DNA of 64,000 bases from Dysgonomonas sp. 520 (lineage in GTDB: Bacteria > Bacteroidota > Bacteroidia > Bacteroidales > Dysgonomonadaceae). The position numbers were made by a program, and so were the translations under genes. The stretch's first letter is position 1. The number at the start of each line of letters is the position of its first letter. Shown here one piece after another: positions 34,933 through 44,000 of this stretch. Where the stretch lies: the NCBI RefSeq assembly GCF_010501095.1, contig NZ_QVMP01000001.1, forward strand, positions 62,001-126,000, written 5' to 3'. The notes under the pieces were generated by a model. That model did no database searches and was not told the DNA's origin. It saw nothing but the letters and a program-made list of their open reading frames with translations.

Positions 34933-37281
34933 TTAATTGAACGATTCGTCAATGCCGACTACCTGTTCCACTTCGTCATTGCCTATTTTATTGGCACAAG
35001 GATCAGGATTTCCTGCAACCTTTTCAAATTGCTTGTTCGGATTGTAGCCTAGTTTGGGGTCGGCGTATACTTTTTGCATAAACAACCCGAAGATAGGCAG
35101 TGCCATTGCAGCTCCTTGTCCTTCCGATGTGCTGTCGAAGTGAATTGTACGTTCTTCTCCTCCAACCCAGCAACCGCCAACAAGTTCGGGCGTGAAACCC
35201 ATAAACCAACCATCGGCATTCTTCTGTGTTGTTCCGGTTTTTCCACCCATAGGGCCTTTAAGTCCATACTTATATCTCAACCTGCTACCTGTACCGCCAT
35301 CAACCACACCACGCAGCATTGTCAGCATTTTTACGTATGTCAGTTCATTAAATACTTCCGACATTTCGGGATTGAATGTTGCCACGATATTGCCATAAGC
35401 GTCCTCGATACGGGTCACATATATCGGTTTCGAGCGGATTCCCTTGTTTACGAATGCCGTATATGCGCTAACCATTTCACCCACAGATACATCATGTGTG
35501 CCAAGAGCCAGTGAAACTTGCGCATCAATTTGTCCCGTTATACCAAACGAACGCAACAATTTTGCAAATGCATACGGAGATGACTGGCTCATCAGCCAGG
35601 CTGTGACCCAGTTGTCGGAGTTTTGAAGCCCCCATTTTATAGTCACCATATTTCCGATCATAGAGGCTCTTCCTCCTTTCGGACTCCAAACCTTTCCGTT
35701 TTCTAGCGTAATATTCTGCTGTTGATACAACATCTGATCGCAGGGTGTACGTCCGTCAATCATAGCCAGAGCATAAAGATATGGTTTGATTGTTGACCCG
35801 ATTTGCCTTCTTCCGATGTTTATCATATCGTATTGGAAGTATTGAAAATCAATACCACCTACGTATGCTTTCATGTGTCCGTTTTGAGGTTCCATAGCGG
35901 CAAAACCCGTGCGTAGAAACCCTTTGTGATAACGGATAGAATCCCACGGAGACATGATGGTGTCTATATCGCCACCTTTCCACGAAAATATTTTCATGTC
36001 AATAGGCTTTTTAAACTCATTGAAAATGTCATTTTCAGACATTCCAGCTTTTGACATGTTTTTATATCGATCCGAATTTTTCATAGCCTTCCGTAGATGT
36101 GTGTCTACGTTTTTGGCGTCGTATGCGGCATACGGAGCATACGATTTTCCTTTCTTAGTTCTGGCGAAAGATGGTTGCAAATATCCACCCATGTGTTCTT
36201 TTACAGCATCTTCGGCATAAGTTTGCATACGGGAATCTATTGTGGAATAAATTTTCAAACCGTCGGTGTATAGGTTATAATTTGAACCATCTGATTTTTT
36301 ATTTTTGTTGCACCAACCATACAACGGGTCTGTTTCCCAAGCTATCGAATCATTTTTATACAGTTCCATCTGCCACGATTCGTAATTCGCTCTGACCGGC
36401 TTTTTCGCAGTCATCGCCTTACGCAGATATTCCCTGAAATAGGGTGCAAGCCCATCTTTATGGTCAACTCTTTTATAATCAAGCACCAGATCTGTTTTCT
36501 TTAGAGACTCTGCTTGTTCCTTAGTGATGTAACCCGCTCTTGCCATCTGATCCAACACCACGTTCCGTCTGCCTTTGGTGGCTTCAGGGCGTCTCCGTGG
36601 ATTATATTTCGACGGATTCTGACACATACCTATCAGTGTGGCAGACTCTTGAATATTCAGTTCCTTGGGTGTTTTATTGAAGTATACTCTGGCTGCCGAC
36701 TGTATTCCTACGGCATTGTTGAGAAAGTCGAACTTATTCAAATACAGGTTGATAATTTCTTCCTTCGTATAGTAATTTTCCAGTTTAACGGCGATAACCC
36801 ATTCCACAGGCTTACGTAGGGCACGTTCTTTCAGATTTTCGGATGGTGGTGAGTATAACTGTTTTGCCAACTGCTGAGTGATGGTACTACCTCCTCCGGC
36901 ACTTTTCTGGAACATAAATATTGTCTTCACCAACACACGCCCCAAGGCATAAGCATCAACACCCGAGTGTTTGTAGAAGCGTTCATCCTCTGTTGCAACC
37001 AATGCCTGTGTCAGATAAGGAGACAGGTCTTCGTAGTTTGAGTAGATACGGTTTTCCTTGCTTTGAGAATATGTTCCCAGCAATTCATTATCAGCCGAAT
37101 ATACTTGAGAGGCATATTTATCGATCGGATTTTCCAAGTCCTTGATAGGAGGAAGGTATCCGATAGCCCCAACCCAGATTAAAGTAAAAATAAATATAAC
37201 AGACAAAATACCTGCGATAAAAATTCCCCATAATATTTTTATTACAGGTTTCTTTTTCTTCTTCTTTTTCTTTTCTTCCAT
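34933..37281 (-). CDS. Bifunctional penicillin-binding protein 1A
   Basis: The 782-residue protein has a lysine-rich cytoplasmic start, one membrane segment (about 14-36), a GT51 glycosyltransferase domain (ATEDERFYKHSGVD with the catalytic Glu near residue 99; GGGSTITQQLAKQL) and a transpeptidase domain with Ser496 in STIK, SDN at 555 and KTGT at 681. It polymerises lipid II and cross-links peptidoglycan in the periplasm. The insert of about 160 residues before the transpeptidase core is typical of the Bacteroidota form. I chose the ATG at 37281; an upstream ATG (37305) adds eight residues. It is monocistronic and faces the DivIC operon. Confidence 0.95.
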   Translation of the reverse strand: MEEKKKKKKKKPVIKILWGIFIAGILSVIFIFTLIWVGAIGYLPPIKDLENPIDKYASQVYSADNELLGTYSQSKENRIYSNYEDLSPYLTQALVATEDERFYKHSGVDAYALGRVLVKTIFMFQKSAGGGSTITQQLAKQLYSPPSENLKERALRKPVEWVIAVKLENYYTKEEIINLYLNKFDFLNNAVGIQSAARVYFNKTPKELNIQESATLIGMCQNPSKYNPRRRPEATKGRRNVVLDQMARAGYITKEQAESLKKTDLVLDYKRVDHKDGLAPYFREYLRKAMTAKKPVRANYESWQMELYKNDSIAWETDPLYGWCNKNKKSDGSNYNLYTDGLKIYSTIDSRMQTYAEDAVKEHMGGYLQPSFARTKKGKSYAPYAAYDAKNVDTHLRKAMKNSDRYKNMSKAGMSENDIFNEFKKPIDMKIFSWKGGDIDTIMSPWDSIRYHKGFLRTGFAAMEPQNGHMKAYVGGIDFQYFQYDMINIGRRQIGSTIKPYLYALAMIDGRTPCDQMLYQQQNITLENGKVWSPKGGRASMIGNMVTIKWGLQNSDNWVTAWLMSQSSPYAFAKLLRSFGITGQIDAQVSLALGTHDVSVGEMVSAYTAFVNKGIRSKPIYVTRIEDAYGNIVATFNPEMSEVFNELTYVKMLTMLRGVVDGGTGSRLRYKYGLKGPMGGKTGTTQKNADGWFMGFTPELVGGCWVGGEERTIHFDSTSEGQGAAMALPIFGLFMQKVYADPKLGYNPNKQFEKVAGNPDPCANKIGNDEVEQVVGIDESFN

Positions 37282-37324
37282 ATTCAATATAAAGACTTGA
37301 CACACAAAGATGCAATGTGAAGCG

Positions 37325-37332
37325 CAAAAATA
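37325..37332 (-). promoter_or_regulatory. Candidate -7 box for the PBP1A gene
   Basis: On the minus strand TATTTTTG is a full match, about 44 bases before the start codon. Confidence 0.4.
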
Positions 37333-37651
37333 AGCAAAACCAACGAAATTATTTGCAATGTATCTGAAATAAGGTTTCAGACCTTTTTTGTTGATCCGCC
37401 AACTATAACAGTCACAGTAAGTTATAATCCGAAAATATATCGTTAAATATTTCTGTCACTTATACGGCAGAATACCTCAATTCTTAATATTATTGAACAG
37501 ATGTAGTTCTTATCCATGAAACCTCTGACCAAGCAAAATAAACAAGTTGCTTATTGTTAGGCAAATATTTGTGTTTAATAATCTGTAAAACAATTAAATA
37601 CATGAAAAACTTCAGTGTAAATTACGAAAAATATAACTATATAAAAGCTAT
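37333..37651. other. Gene-free AT-rich region before the tandem paralogue array
   Basis: I see no gene or RNA here. A 23-codon frame at 37602 (MKNFSVNYEKYN...) is too short to support. It marks the left edge of the repeated leader; upstream of 37652 the sequence no longer matches the leaders of copies 2 and 3. Confidence 0.5.
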
Positions 37652-37911
37652 TGCTTTATTTTTGCAATTATAAATATATTTTAACACATTTGAGTTTCAA
37701 ACTTTTCGAAAAATGATATTGTGCCGTTTCAGGTATAGTATCTTCTATGCAAAATACATATCTGAATTTTAAGAAAATAAAAGTTAAACTTAATATTCTA
37801 TGCTTATGAAGGCAAAAAAAACTACTCTTGACAATTGTGGTTCTCCTAGCATGGTGGAACGTGAAACCAATGCAGGCACAGGATGTATTTCCTACATCGG
37901 ATGCTATATGG
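37652..37911 (+). repeat. Leader and signal-peptide repeat, copy 1
   Basis: About 260 bases covering promoter, leader and signal-peptide region recur at 38783-39045 and 39922-40181. Positions 37688-37911 (224 bases) are identical to 39958-40181. The distal -7 box TATTTTTG is at 37657-37664; the proximal box is altered to CACATTTG (37685-37692). Confidence 0.9.
37814..37821 (+). repeat. A8 homopolymer in copy 1, frame OFF
   Basis: Eight A follow GGC, eight bases after the start of the ATG at 37806. With this length the ATG frame stops at 37927-37929; with seven A it would run into the long frame. Confidence 0.8.
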
Positions 37912-38754
37912 GTGATACATATGTATGAGGCTTTTAAAGGTGGACAACAGTTTGTATATGGTTTGTCTGGTGATACCATAATGAATGAACTGACATATCA
38001 AAAACTTTATTTACTGAATGACACTACATTGAATATTGACAGAGGAGACGTTTTTGTGGCAGGCATTCGACAAGTAGATAAAAAAGTGTTGGTGCAGCCA
38101 GCAGACAAAAAAGATGGCTCTAAGTTTGAAGAGTTCTTGATGTATGATTTCTCTAAAAATGTGGGTGATACAATTTATTTTGATAATAGGCCTTATATGG
38201 GATATGGGAATTTTTGCTCTACATTCGAATGTGTTGATAAAAACGATATTAGAGGTATGGTTGGTATATTAATGAGCATATTTGAAAATGTATATGATAT
38301 TGCTCCATGGACAGGTTCAGGAGATTTATGGATGCCAATGATTGGGAGTATTAGAGGAGGTCTATTTTTTTCATACAGAGGCTTTTTTAGTGGACCTGGA
38401 GGATCAGAAGGTTGCGAATTAATTTGTATGAAAGAAAAGAATAACGTAAAATACATGAAAGAAGGCTGTACGTCTTGCTTTGAAACACCAACAGCATCAA
38501 TTGAAAATAATAATATTGAAAACCAATTAAAGGTTGCTTACAAACAAAAAGATAAAATTATTAAAATCATTTTTAGCGAGTTTGTTCCCGGATTAGATTT
38601 TGTCCTATTTACAGCAAATGGAGAAGTCGTAAATACTTTCGCCTTAGCCGATTCTCTAACCAACATTAATGTCCATTCTCTTTCTGCTGGACTATACCTA
38701 TATAAAATTGCAGGAAAAAATAGATACCAAAGTGGAAAGTTAATTATTGATTAA
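37828..38754 (+). CDS. Secreted T9SS-type protein, paralogue 1, signal peptide out of frame
   Basis: The open frame begins after the A8 run. The natural starts, ATG at 37800 or 37806 (as in paralogue 2), are one base out of frame, so the ATG-initiated product ends early. With one A fewer the product would start MKAKKLLLTIVVLLAWW, a normal signal peptide. The mature part has PTSDAIWVIH, YGLSGDTIMNELTYQKLYLLND, FVAGIRQVDKKV, EEFLMYDFSKNVGD and GGLFF, a pattern common in Bacteroidota T9SS cargo of unknown role. The last 75 residues (FVLFTANGEVVNTF, SAGLYLYKIAGKN, GKLIID) form a type A sorting domain. The frame is otherwise intact, which argues against an old pseudogene. A TTG at 37828 would lack the basic n-region. 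Confidence 0.75.
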   Translation: MTIVVLLAWWNVKPMQAQDVFPTSDAIWVIHMYEAFKGGQQFVYGLSGDTIMNELTYQKLYLLNDTTLNIDRGDVFVAGIRQVDKKVLVQPADKKDGSKFEEFLMYDFSKNVGDTIYFDNRPYMGYGNFCSTFECVDKNDIRGMVGILMSIFENVYDIAPWTGSGDLWMPMIGSIRGGLFFSYRGFFSGPGGSEGCELICMKEKNNVKYMKEGCTSCFETPTASIENNNIENQLKVAYKQKDKIIKIIFSEFVPGLDFVLFTANGEVVNTFALADSLTNINVHSLSAGLYLYKIAGKNRYQSGKLIID

Positions 38755-38782
38755 AATGAATTTATAATATATGAAAAACCAC
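38422..38782 (+). repeat. Shared 3' end and spacer, copy 1
   Basis: The last 330 coding bases and the spacer match 39561-39921 with only a handful of differences (for example AACG/CACG, TCTAACC/TCAAACC). Together with the following leader this gives about 600 bases of near-identity for recombination. Confidence 0.9.
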
Positions 38783-39045
38783 TGCTTTATTTTTGCAATT
38801 ATAAATATATTTTAATATATTTGAGTTTCAAACTTTTCGAAAAATGATATTGTGCCGTTTCAGGTATAGTATCTTATATGCAAAATACATATCTGGATTT
38901 TAAGAAAATAAAAGTTAAACTTAATATTCGATGCTTATGAAGGAAAAAAAACTACTCTTGACAATTGTGGCTCTCCTAGCATGGTGGAACGTGAAATCAA
39001 TGCAGGCACAGGATGTATTTCCCACATCAGATGCTATATGGGTAA
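38783..39045 (+). repeat. Leader and signal-peptide repeat, copy 2
   Basis: It differs from copy 1 at about ten positions. Both -7 boxes are intact (TATTTTTG 38788-38795; TATATTTG 38816-38823). Confidence 0.9.
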
Positions 39046-39893
39046 TACATAAATATATTGAAAAAAATGAACAGATAATATATGGTTTATCTGGTGATAC
39101 AATAATCAATGAGCAGACCTATAAAAAGCTCTATTTGTTGAATGATACTACATTGAACATTGATGAAGGAGACATTTTTGTGGCAGGCATTCGACAAGCA
39201 GATAAAAGAGTATGGGTACAACCAGCAGACAAAAAAGACGGCTCCAAATTTGATGAATTCTTGATGTATGATTTCTCAAAATCAGTTGATGAAGAAATAA
39301 ATTTTGGAAAAAAACCTCCAATGATGGGATGGCCTCCTAACAATTGTTTCTCATTTGAATGTGTAAGTACAAATATATATAATACAACAGGAGTAGTATA
39401 TAGTGTAGAAAAAAATAATGATAATGTTTTTTTGTATATAGATACAGAAAATTCTATAGGTCTTGATATATGGATAGAAGGTATAGGGAGTCTAGGAGGA
39501 CTATTTTTTCATCCTCTTCAGTTTCCAAGTGGGTTTGGTTCTCCAATTGGTTATCAATTGATTTGTATGAAAGAAAAGAATCACGTAAAATACATGAAAG
39601 AAGGCTGTACGTCTTGCTTTGAAACACCAACAGCATCAATTGAAAATAATAATATTGAAAACCAATTAAAGGTTGCTTACAAACAAAAAGATAAAATTAT
39701 TAAAATCATTTTTAGCGAGTTTGTTCCCGGATTAGATTTTGTCCTATTTACAGCAAATGGAGAAGTCGTAAATACTTTCGCCTTAGCCGATTCTCAAACC
39801 AACATTAATGTCCATTCTCTTTCTGCTGGACTATATCTATATAAAATCACAGGAAAAAATAGATACCAAAGTGGAAAGTTAATTATTGATTAA
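38931..39893 (+). CDS. Secreted T9SS-type protein, paralogue 2, in frame
   Basis: This is the only one of the three copies whose start codon is in frame with the body. The ATG at 38937 gives MKEKKLLLTIVALLAWW, a clean signal peptide ending MQAQ; an ATG two codons earlier (38931) is also in frame. The 320-residue protein has the same N-terminal half as paralogue 1, a different centre (about residues 120-210; FGKKPPMMGWPPNN, WIEGIGSLGGLFF) and a C-terminal third nearly identical to paralogue 1, with the sorting domain ending GKLIID. The IEGIGS-x-GL motif and CTSCFETP are typical of this secreted family. The ligand or function is unknown. Confidence 0.85.
   Translation: MLMKEKKLLLTIVALLAWWNVKSMQAQDVFPTSDAIWVIHKYIEKNEQIIYGLSGDTIINEQTYKKLYLLNDTTLNIDEGDIFVAGIRQADKRVWVQPADKKDGSKFDEFLMYDFSKSVDEEINFGKKPPMMGWPPNNCFSFECVSTNIYNTTGVVYSVEKNNDNVFLYIDTENSIGLDIWIEGIGSLGGLFFHPLQFPSGFGSPIGYQLICMKEKNHVKYMKEGCTSCFETPTASIENNNIENQLKVAYKQKDKIIKIIFSEFVPGLDFVLFTANGEVVNTFALADSQTNINVHSLSAGLYLYKITGKNRYQSGKLIID
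38944..38951 (+). repeat. A8 homopolymer in copy 2, frame ON
   Basis: Eight A follow GG directly. Compared with the other copies, the C before the run is missing or has become A, which restores the frame. Confidence 0.8.
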
Positions 39894-39921
39894 AATAAAT
39901 TTATAATATATGAAAAACCAC
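39561..39921 (+). repeat. Shared 3' end and spacer, copy 2
   Basis: Matches 38422-38782. The following gene (paralogue 3) does not share this 3' end. Confidence 0.9.
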
Positions 39922-40181
39922 TGCTTCATTTTTGCAATTATAAATATATTTTAATATATTTGAGTTTCAAACTTTTCGAAAAATGATATTGTGCCGTTTC
40001 AGGTATAGTATCTTCTATGCAAAATACATATCTGAATTTTAAGAAAATAAAAGTTAAACTTAATATTCTATGCTTATGAAGGCAAAAAAAACTACTCTTG
40101 ACAATTGTGGTTCTCCTAGCATGGTGGAACGTGAAACCAATGCAGGCACAGGATGTATTTCCTACATCGGATGCTATATGG
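39922..40181 (+). repeat. Leader and signal-peptide repeat, copy 3
   Basis: Identical to copy 1 from 39958 on. The distal -7 box has changed to CATTTTTG (39927-39934); the proximal TATATTTG (39955-39962) is intact. Confidence 0.9.
40084..40091 (+). repeat. A8 homopolymer in copy 3, frame OFF
   Basis: The same GGC-A8 as in copy 1, with the same loss of frame from the ATG at 40070 or 40076. Confidence 0.8.
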
Positions 40182-41018
40182 AGTGTCTATGTATATTCAT
40201 ATGAACCAACAAAACACTTCATTTATGGCTTATCAGGAGATACCATTATTAATGAACAGACCTACCAAAAACTTTATTTATTGAATGATAGCACATTGAG
40301 TATAGATGAAAGTGATGTATATATCGGAGGAATAAGACAGAATGAAAAGATTGTTTATTTAAAACCTGCTGATAATATTTATGGTACGATTCTAGAGGAA
40401 TATATTTTGTATGATTTTTCAAAAAGAACAGGAGAAAAAGTCTTATTTGGAAGGTTTTATACCGACCCATATTACAATGAGCCGACACTAAAACACATAA
40501 CAGAAACATCAAACAATATAGATGATATTATAGAGAAAGATGAGATCGTAAATTTAGGTAGAATGATACAACTAAAGGAAACTAGAGAAAAGTGGATTGA
40601 GGGAATTGGTAGTCTCTCCGGATTTTTTTTCTCTCCGATTACTTATCCTTTAGATGGATCTGGAAAACCTCTGGGAGGAAGTCTTATTTGTATGAAAGAA
40701 AAGAATAAAGTAAAATATAGTAATCTCGAACATTGTGGAACATGTTTTGATTCTCCTGTAAACTCTATTGTGATTAACAATATCAATAATCAAATTAATG
40801 TAAAATATAATGAAAATACAAAATCACTAGAAATTCATAACACTATAAATGATGTTTTCTTTAAACTTATAATGTATAATATTAATGGTCTCAAAACGAA
40901 GGCAATCGAAAGCAATATTTCGACAAGTATTGATTTGTCAAATTGTGCTCGGGGAATCTATATCTATCAAATTATAGGTGAAAACATCTCTCAAAAAGGG
41001 ATATTTATTACTCATTGA
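40098..41018 (+). CDS. Secreted T9SS-type protein, paralogue 3, signal peptide out of frame
   Basis: The signal-peptide region is base-for-base that of paralogue 1, including the extra base that puts the ATG (40070/40076) out of frame. After PTSDAIW the protein diverges: YEPTKHFIYGLSGDTIINEQTYQKLYLLND is family-typical, the centre and the C-terminal third are its own. WIEGIGSLSGFFF and SLICMKEKNKVKYS are conserved. The C-terminus (FFKLIMYNINGLKT, CARGIYIYQIIGENISQ, GIFITH) is a divergent type A sorting domain. The body is intact over 306 codons. Its stop lies 19 bases before the C25 protease start, so both may share an mRNA whether or not this copy is translated. Confidence 0.75.
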   Translation: MTIVVLLAWWNVKPMQAQDVFPTSDAIWSVYVYSYEPTKHFIYGLSGDTIINEQTYQKLYLLNDSTLSIDESDVYIGGIRQNEKIVYLKPADNIYGTILEEYILYDFSKRTGEKVLFGRFYTDPYYNEPTLKHITETSNNIDDIIEKDEIVNLGRMIQLKETREKWIEGIGSLSGFFFSPITYPLDGSGKPLGGSLICMKEKNKVKYSNLEHCGTCFDSPVNSIVINNINNQINVKYNENTKSLEIHNTINDVFFKLIMYNINGLKTKAIESNISTSIDLSNCARGIYIYQIIGENISQKGIFITH

Positions 41019-41037
41019 AATATTTAATGTAACATCT

Positions 41038-44000
41038 ATGAAGAAATCATTTTTACTGCTTACAACTTTACTACTATCAATGGGGCTATTTTCCCAGGTT
41101 GGAGGGAGAGTTAATTTTGCGCCTAGTGAGTTAGAGGTAATATCATATGGAGAATTCGTTCGGTTTTCTTTACCAAACACAGAATCTGGGGATGATGTTG
41201 GCACCCCTGAATTACCATATGTAATTCAATCTTTTATAATTCCTACAAATGCTAATGTAACAGGCATTCGAATCAATACATTGACAAAACGAAAATTGCC
41301 AGGAGCATTTTACGTATATCCATCACAGCCTCCAATTCCTGTGAACAACAAATATGAGGGGGCATTTAGAATGGATACGGTTTTGTATAATACACAGTTA
41401 CCATTTCCAAACAAACCAGTCTCAATAGTTTCGGATCATTATGAATTGGGTTATCGTATTGTAACTGTAGGTATCTGCCCTATAGAATATATTCCTCGCT
41501 CAAAAGAAGTATATCTTTGTAATATAGACTTCAGTTTGGAATATTCGGCTACTGTTCCGTTGAAAAGTGAATCAGAAGAATTGTCAAAACAATCCCAAAT
41601 ACAAAAAGATTTCGTAAAAAAACATATTAAAGCTATAGTACAAAATCCCGATGATGTGGAGAGATTTTATCCATCAACGACCATTGTATCCCAGTCAAAA
41701 GGAATTGTTGAGCAAAAAATGACAAAATCATCATTCGTAAAAGAGGAGATTGTTCCCAGATATATAATAATTACGAATAACGAATTAAAGCCGATATTTC
41801 AGGAACTAGCAGACTGGAAAACAAAGAAAGGTGTACCCACCATAATCAAAACTACAGAAGAAATTATCCCAAATTACAAAGGAGTAGATGTCCCTGAAAA
41901 GATAAGGAATTATCTGATAGAGGCTAGATCGAAATGGGGTACTGGCTTGTTTGTTTTATTAGGTGGCAATACAGATATTATACCTGGAAGAATAGTGTCA
42001 GGATATCCTACCGATTTATATTATGCAACAACAAGAGGGACATGGTATTCTGGTAACAGGTTTTCGGCATCTGTTGATGGTCACGATTTTTATCTGGGAA
42101 GAGCACCAGTGAAAGATATTGCAGATGTACAGACTTTTATCAAAAAAATATTAACTTATGAAAAAGCAAAAGATGTAGATCGTGAATATTATAATAATTT
42201 TCTTGTTGCTTGTGCACATCTAGATAGATCTGATTGCATATCACTTTCTCAAAAAGAGCAAATAAGATTTACAAGAGGAGGATATGAAGAATATTTGAAA
42301 ACAATTAAACATGTTAAAGAGACCAATTTACCTTCTCATATAAAAGAAAAATCAATATTAATGTATGACAATTTTGATTGCTCTGGCACAAAATATAATT
42401 ATAAAAATTACAATGACACAATTTGCTCATACAAAATGAGCAACGGATCGGTAATCGAAGTTCAAAGACCAACTCCACCATATTCTATAGATTGTCCAGT
42501 TGCAGATATTGAATTGAATAAAATAAACTTTTATTCACTATTACAGAAACAAAATCAACCAAATAAGAATATACATATTGTCTACCACTTAGATCATTCG
42601 AGTATAAGTAGCATTGGAGCATCATCAAAAGACAAAGGAATGGATATAACAAAAGAAGATATTTTCCGACTAAACAATGAAAATTATTTGCAAATCATGT
42701 ATTCGGCAGGTTGTAAACCTGCAACTTTTAATTACGACTGCTTTGGTGCAAATTATTTAAACAACTCTAATGGTGGATGTGTTGCTTTTATTGGTAATTC
42801 TGATGATGGCTACTATTATGAACATGACGAATTTGCCAGATTTATTGATTACTTATATAATGATACTACTTGTTACAATTTAGGATATGTTTTTCGGAAT
42901 ACGAGTAAACCAACGAATACATCTGGTAAACGCCGTTTAACCCTCCTCGGCGATCCCGAGATGCCTGTGTGGACGGCAACACCGCAAAACCTGAATGTTA
43001 CGGCTAATGCCACACCCTCCACACCGGGCAAGACCAATGTAGCTGTCACAATAAACGGTTTTCCCTCTGATAAAAAAGCAATGCTCTGTATCATGAAAGG
43101 CAATGAAGCCTATATGGCAGAAGAAGTAACGGGAGCCGGTCCGCATCGTTATGAGATAGATTCATACACAAAAGACAGTATTGATGTTACTGTCACTTCC
43201 CATAATTATATTCCTTTCACAAAGCGTTATGCGGATTCGTCCAATTACAACACAAATGTTTCCATTGATAGCCTTGTTTTTTATGATAGCAATGGTGATA
43301 AACAACTTGATGCGGGAGAAACAATTGAATTGACTGTTCGGCTTAAAAACACGGGGTCGGCAACAGTAAACAATGTTTCAGCGACTCTCAACTGCACATC
43401 TTCTCATATAATAATGCAGGAACCGTTGGCAAACTTTGGCAATATTGTAGCAGGCGGAACCAACTCATCGCTTACGAAATATAAATTCAAGATAAAAGAA
43501 AATGCACCCGAGATATTGAAAAACGATACTCTGGGTATGGCTATTACTTTCAGGTTGGATATAAAGGATGCAGCGAGTGCTAATTATTATGATAAATTCA
43601 ACATAGAAGTGCATACTCATAAAATTGAAGTGAGAGATCAGACTATTATCAATACAACCAATAATAACAAAATTATAGAACCGGGAGAAGTTGTAAGGAT
43701 GAAGGTTGATGTATTCAATGCCGGAAAAGCAGAAACAGCAGGTCTTAAAGCACAGATGATTCAAGAACCACCTATAGTTATCTTTTCTGGTCCATGTACT
43801 TACCCTAATATAAAATATCAGGAAACAATGCAAAACAATTCCGAGTTTACATTTTCTGTTTCTAATTCTTACATTACAGGTAGTGCTTTAAATATCCGGT
43901 TGGCTATTGCAAATGCTTATGGACGACAAGATACACTCTCTTTCAATCTGCTAGATAAACCAGGTAATATACTTTTCGACAATATAAAATTTGAGAGTGA

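Noticed and set aside
37225-37281. Lysine codon run at the start of the PBP1A gene as another phase-variable tract
   Set aside because: The run mixes AAG and AAA, so it is not a long perfect homopolymer; a basic cytoplasmic tail explains it.
37602-37673. 23-codon frame before the array as a small peptide gene
   Set aside because: Too short, AT-rich, with no promoter or conserved feature, and it runs into the leader repeat.
37828-37830. TTG as the natural start of paralogue 1 (and 40098 for paralogue 3)
   Set aside because: It would remove the basic n-region of the signal peptide, and paralogue 2 plainly starts upstream at an ATG; a frameshift in the A8 run explains the data better.
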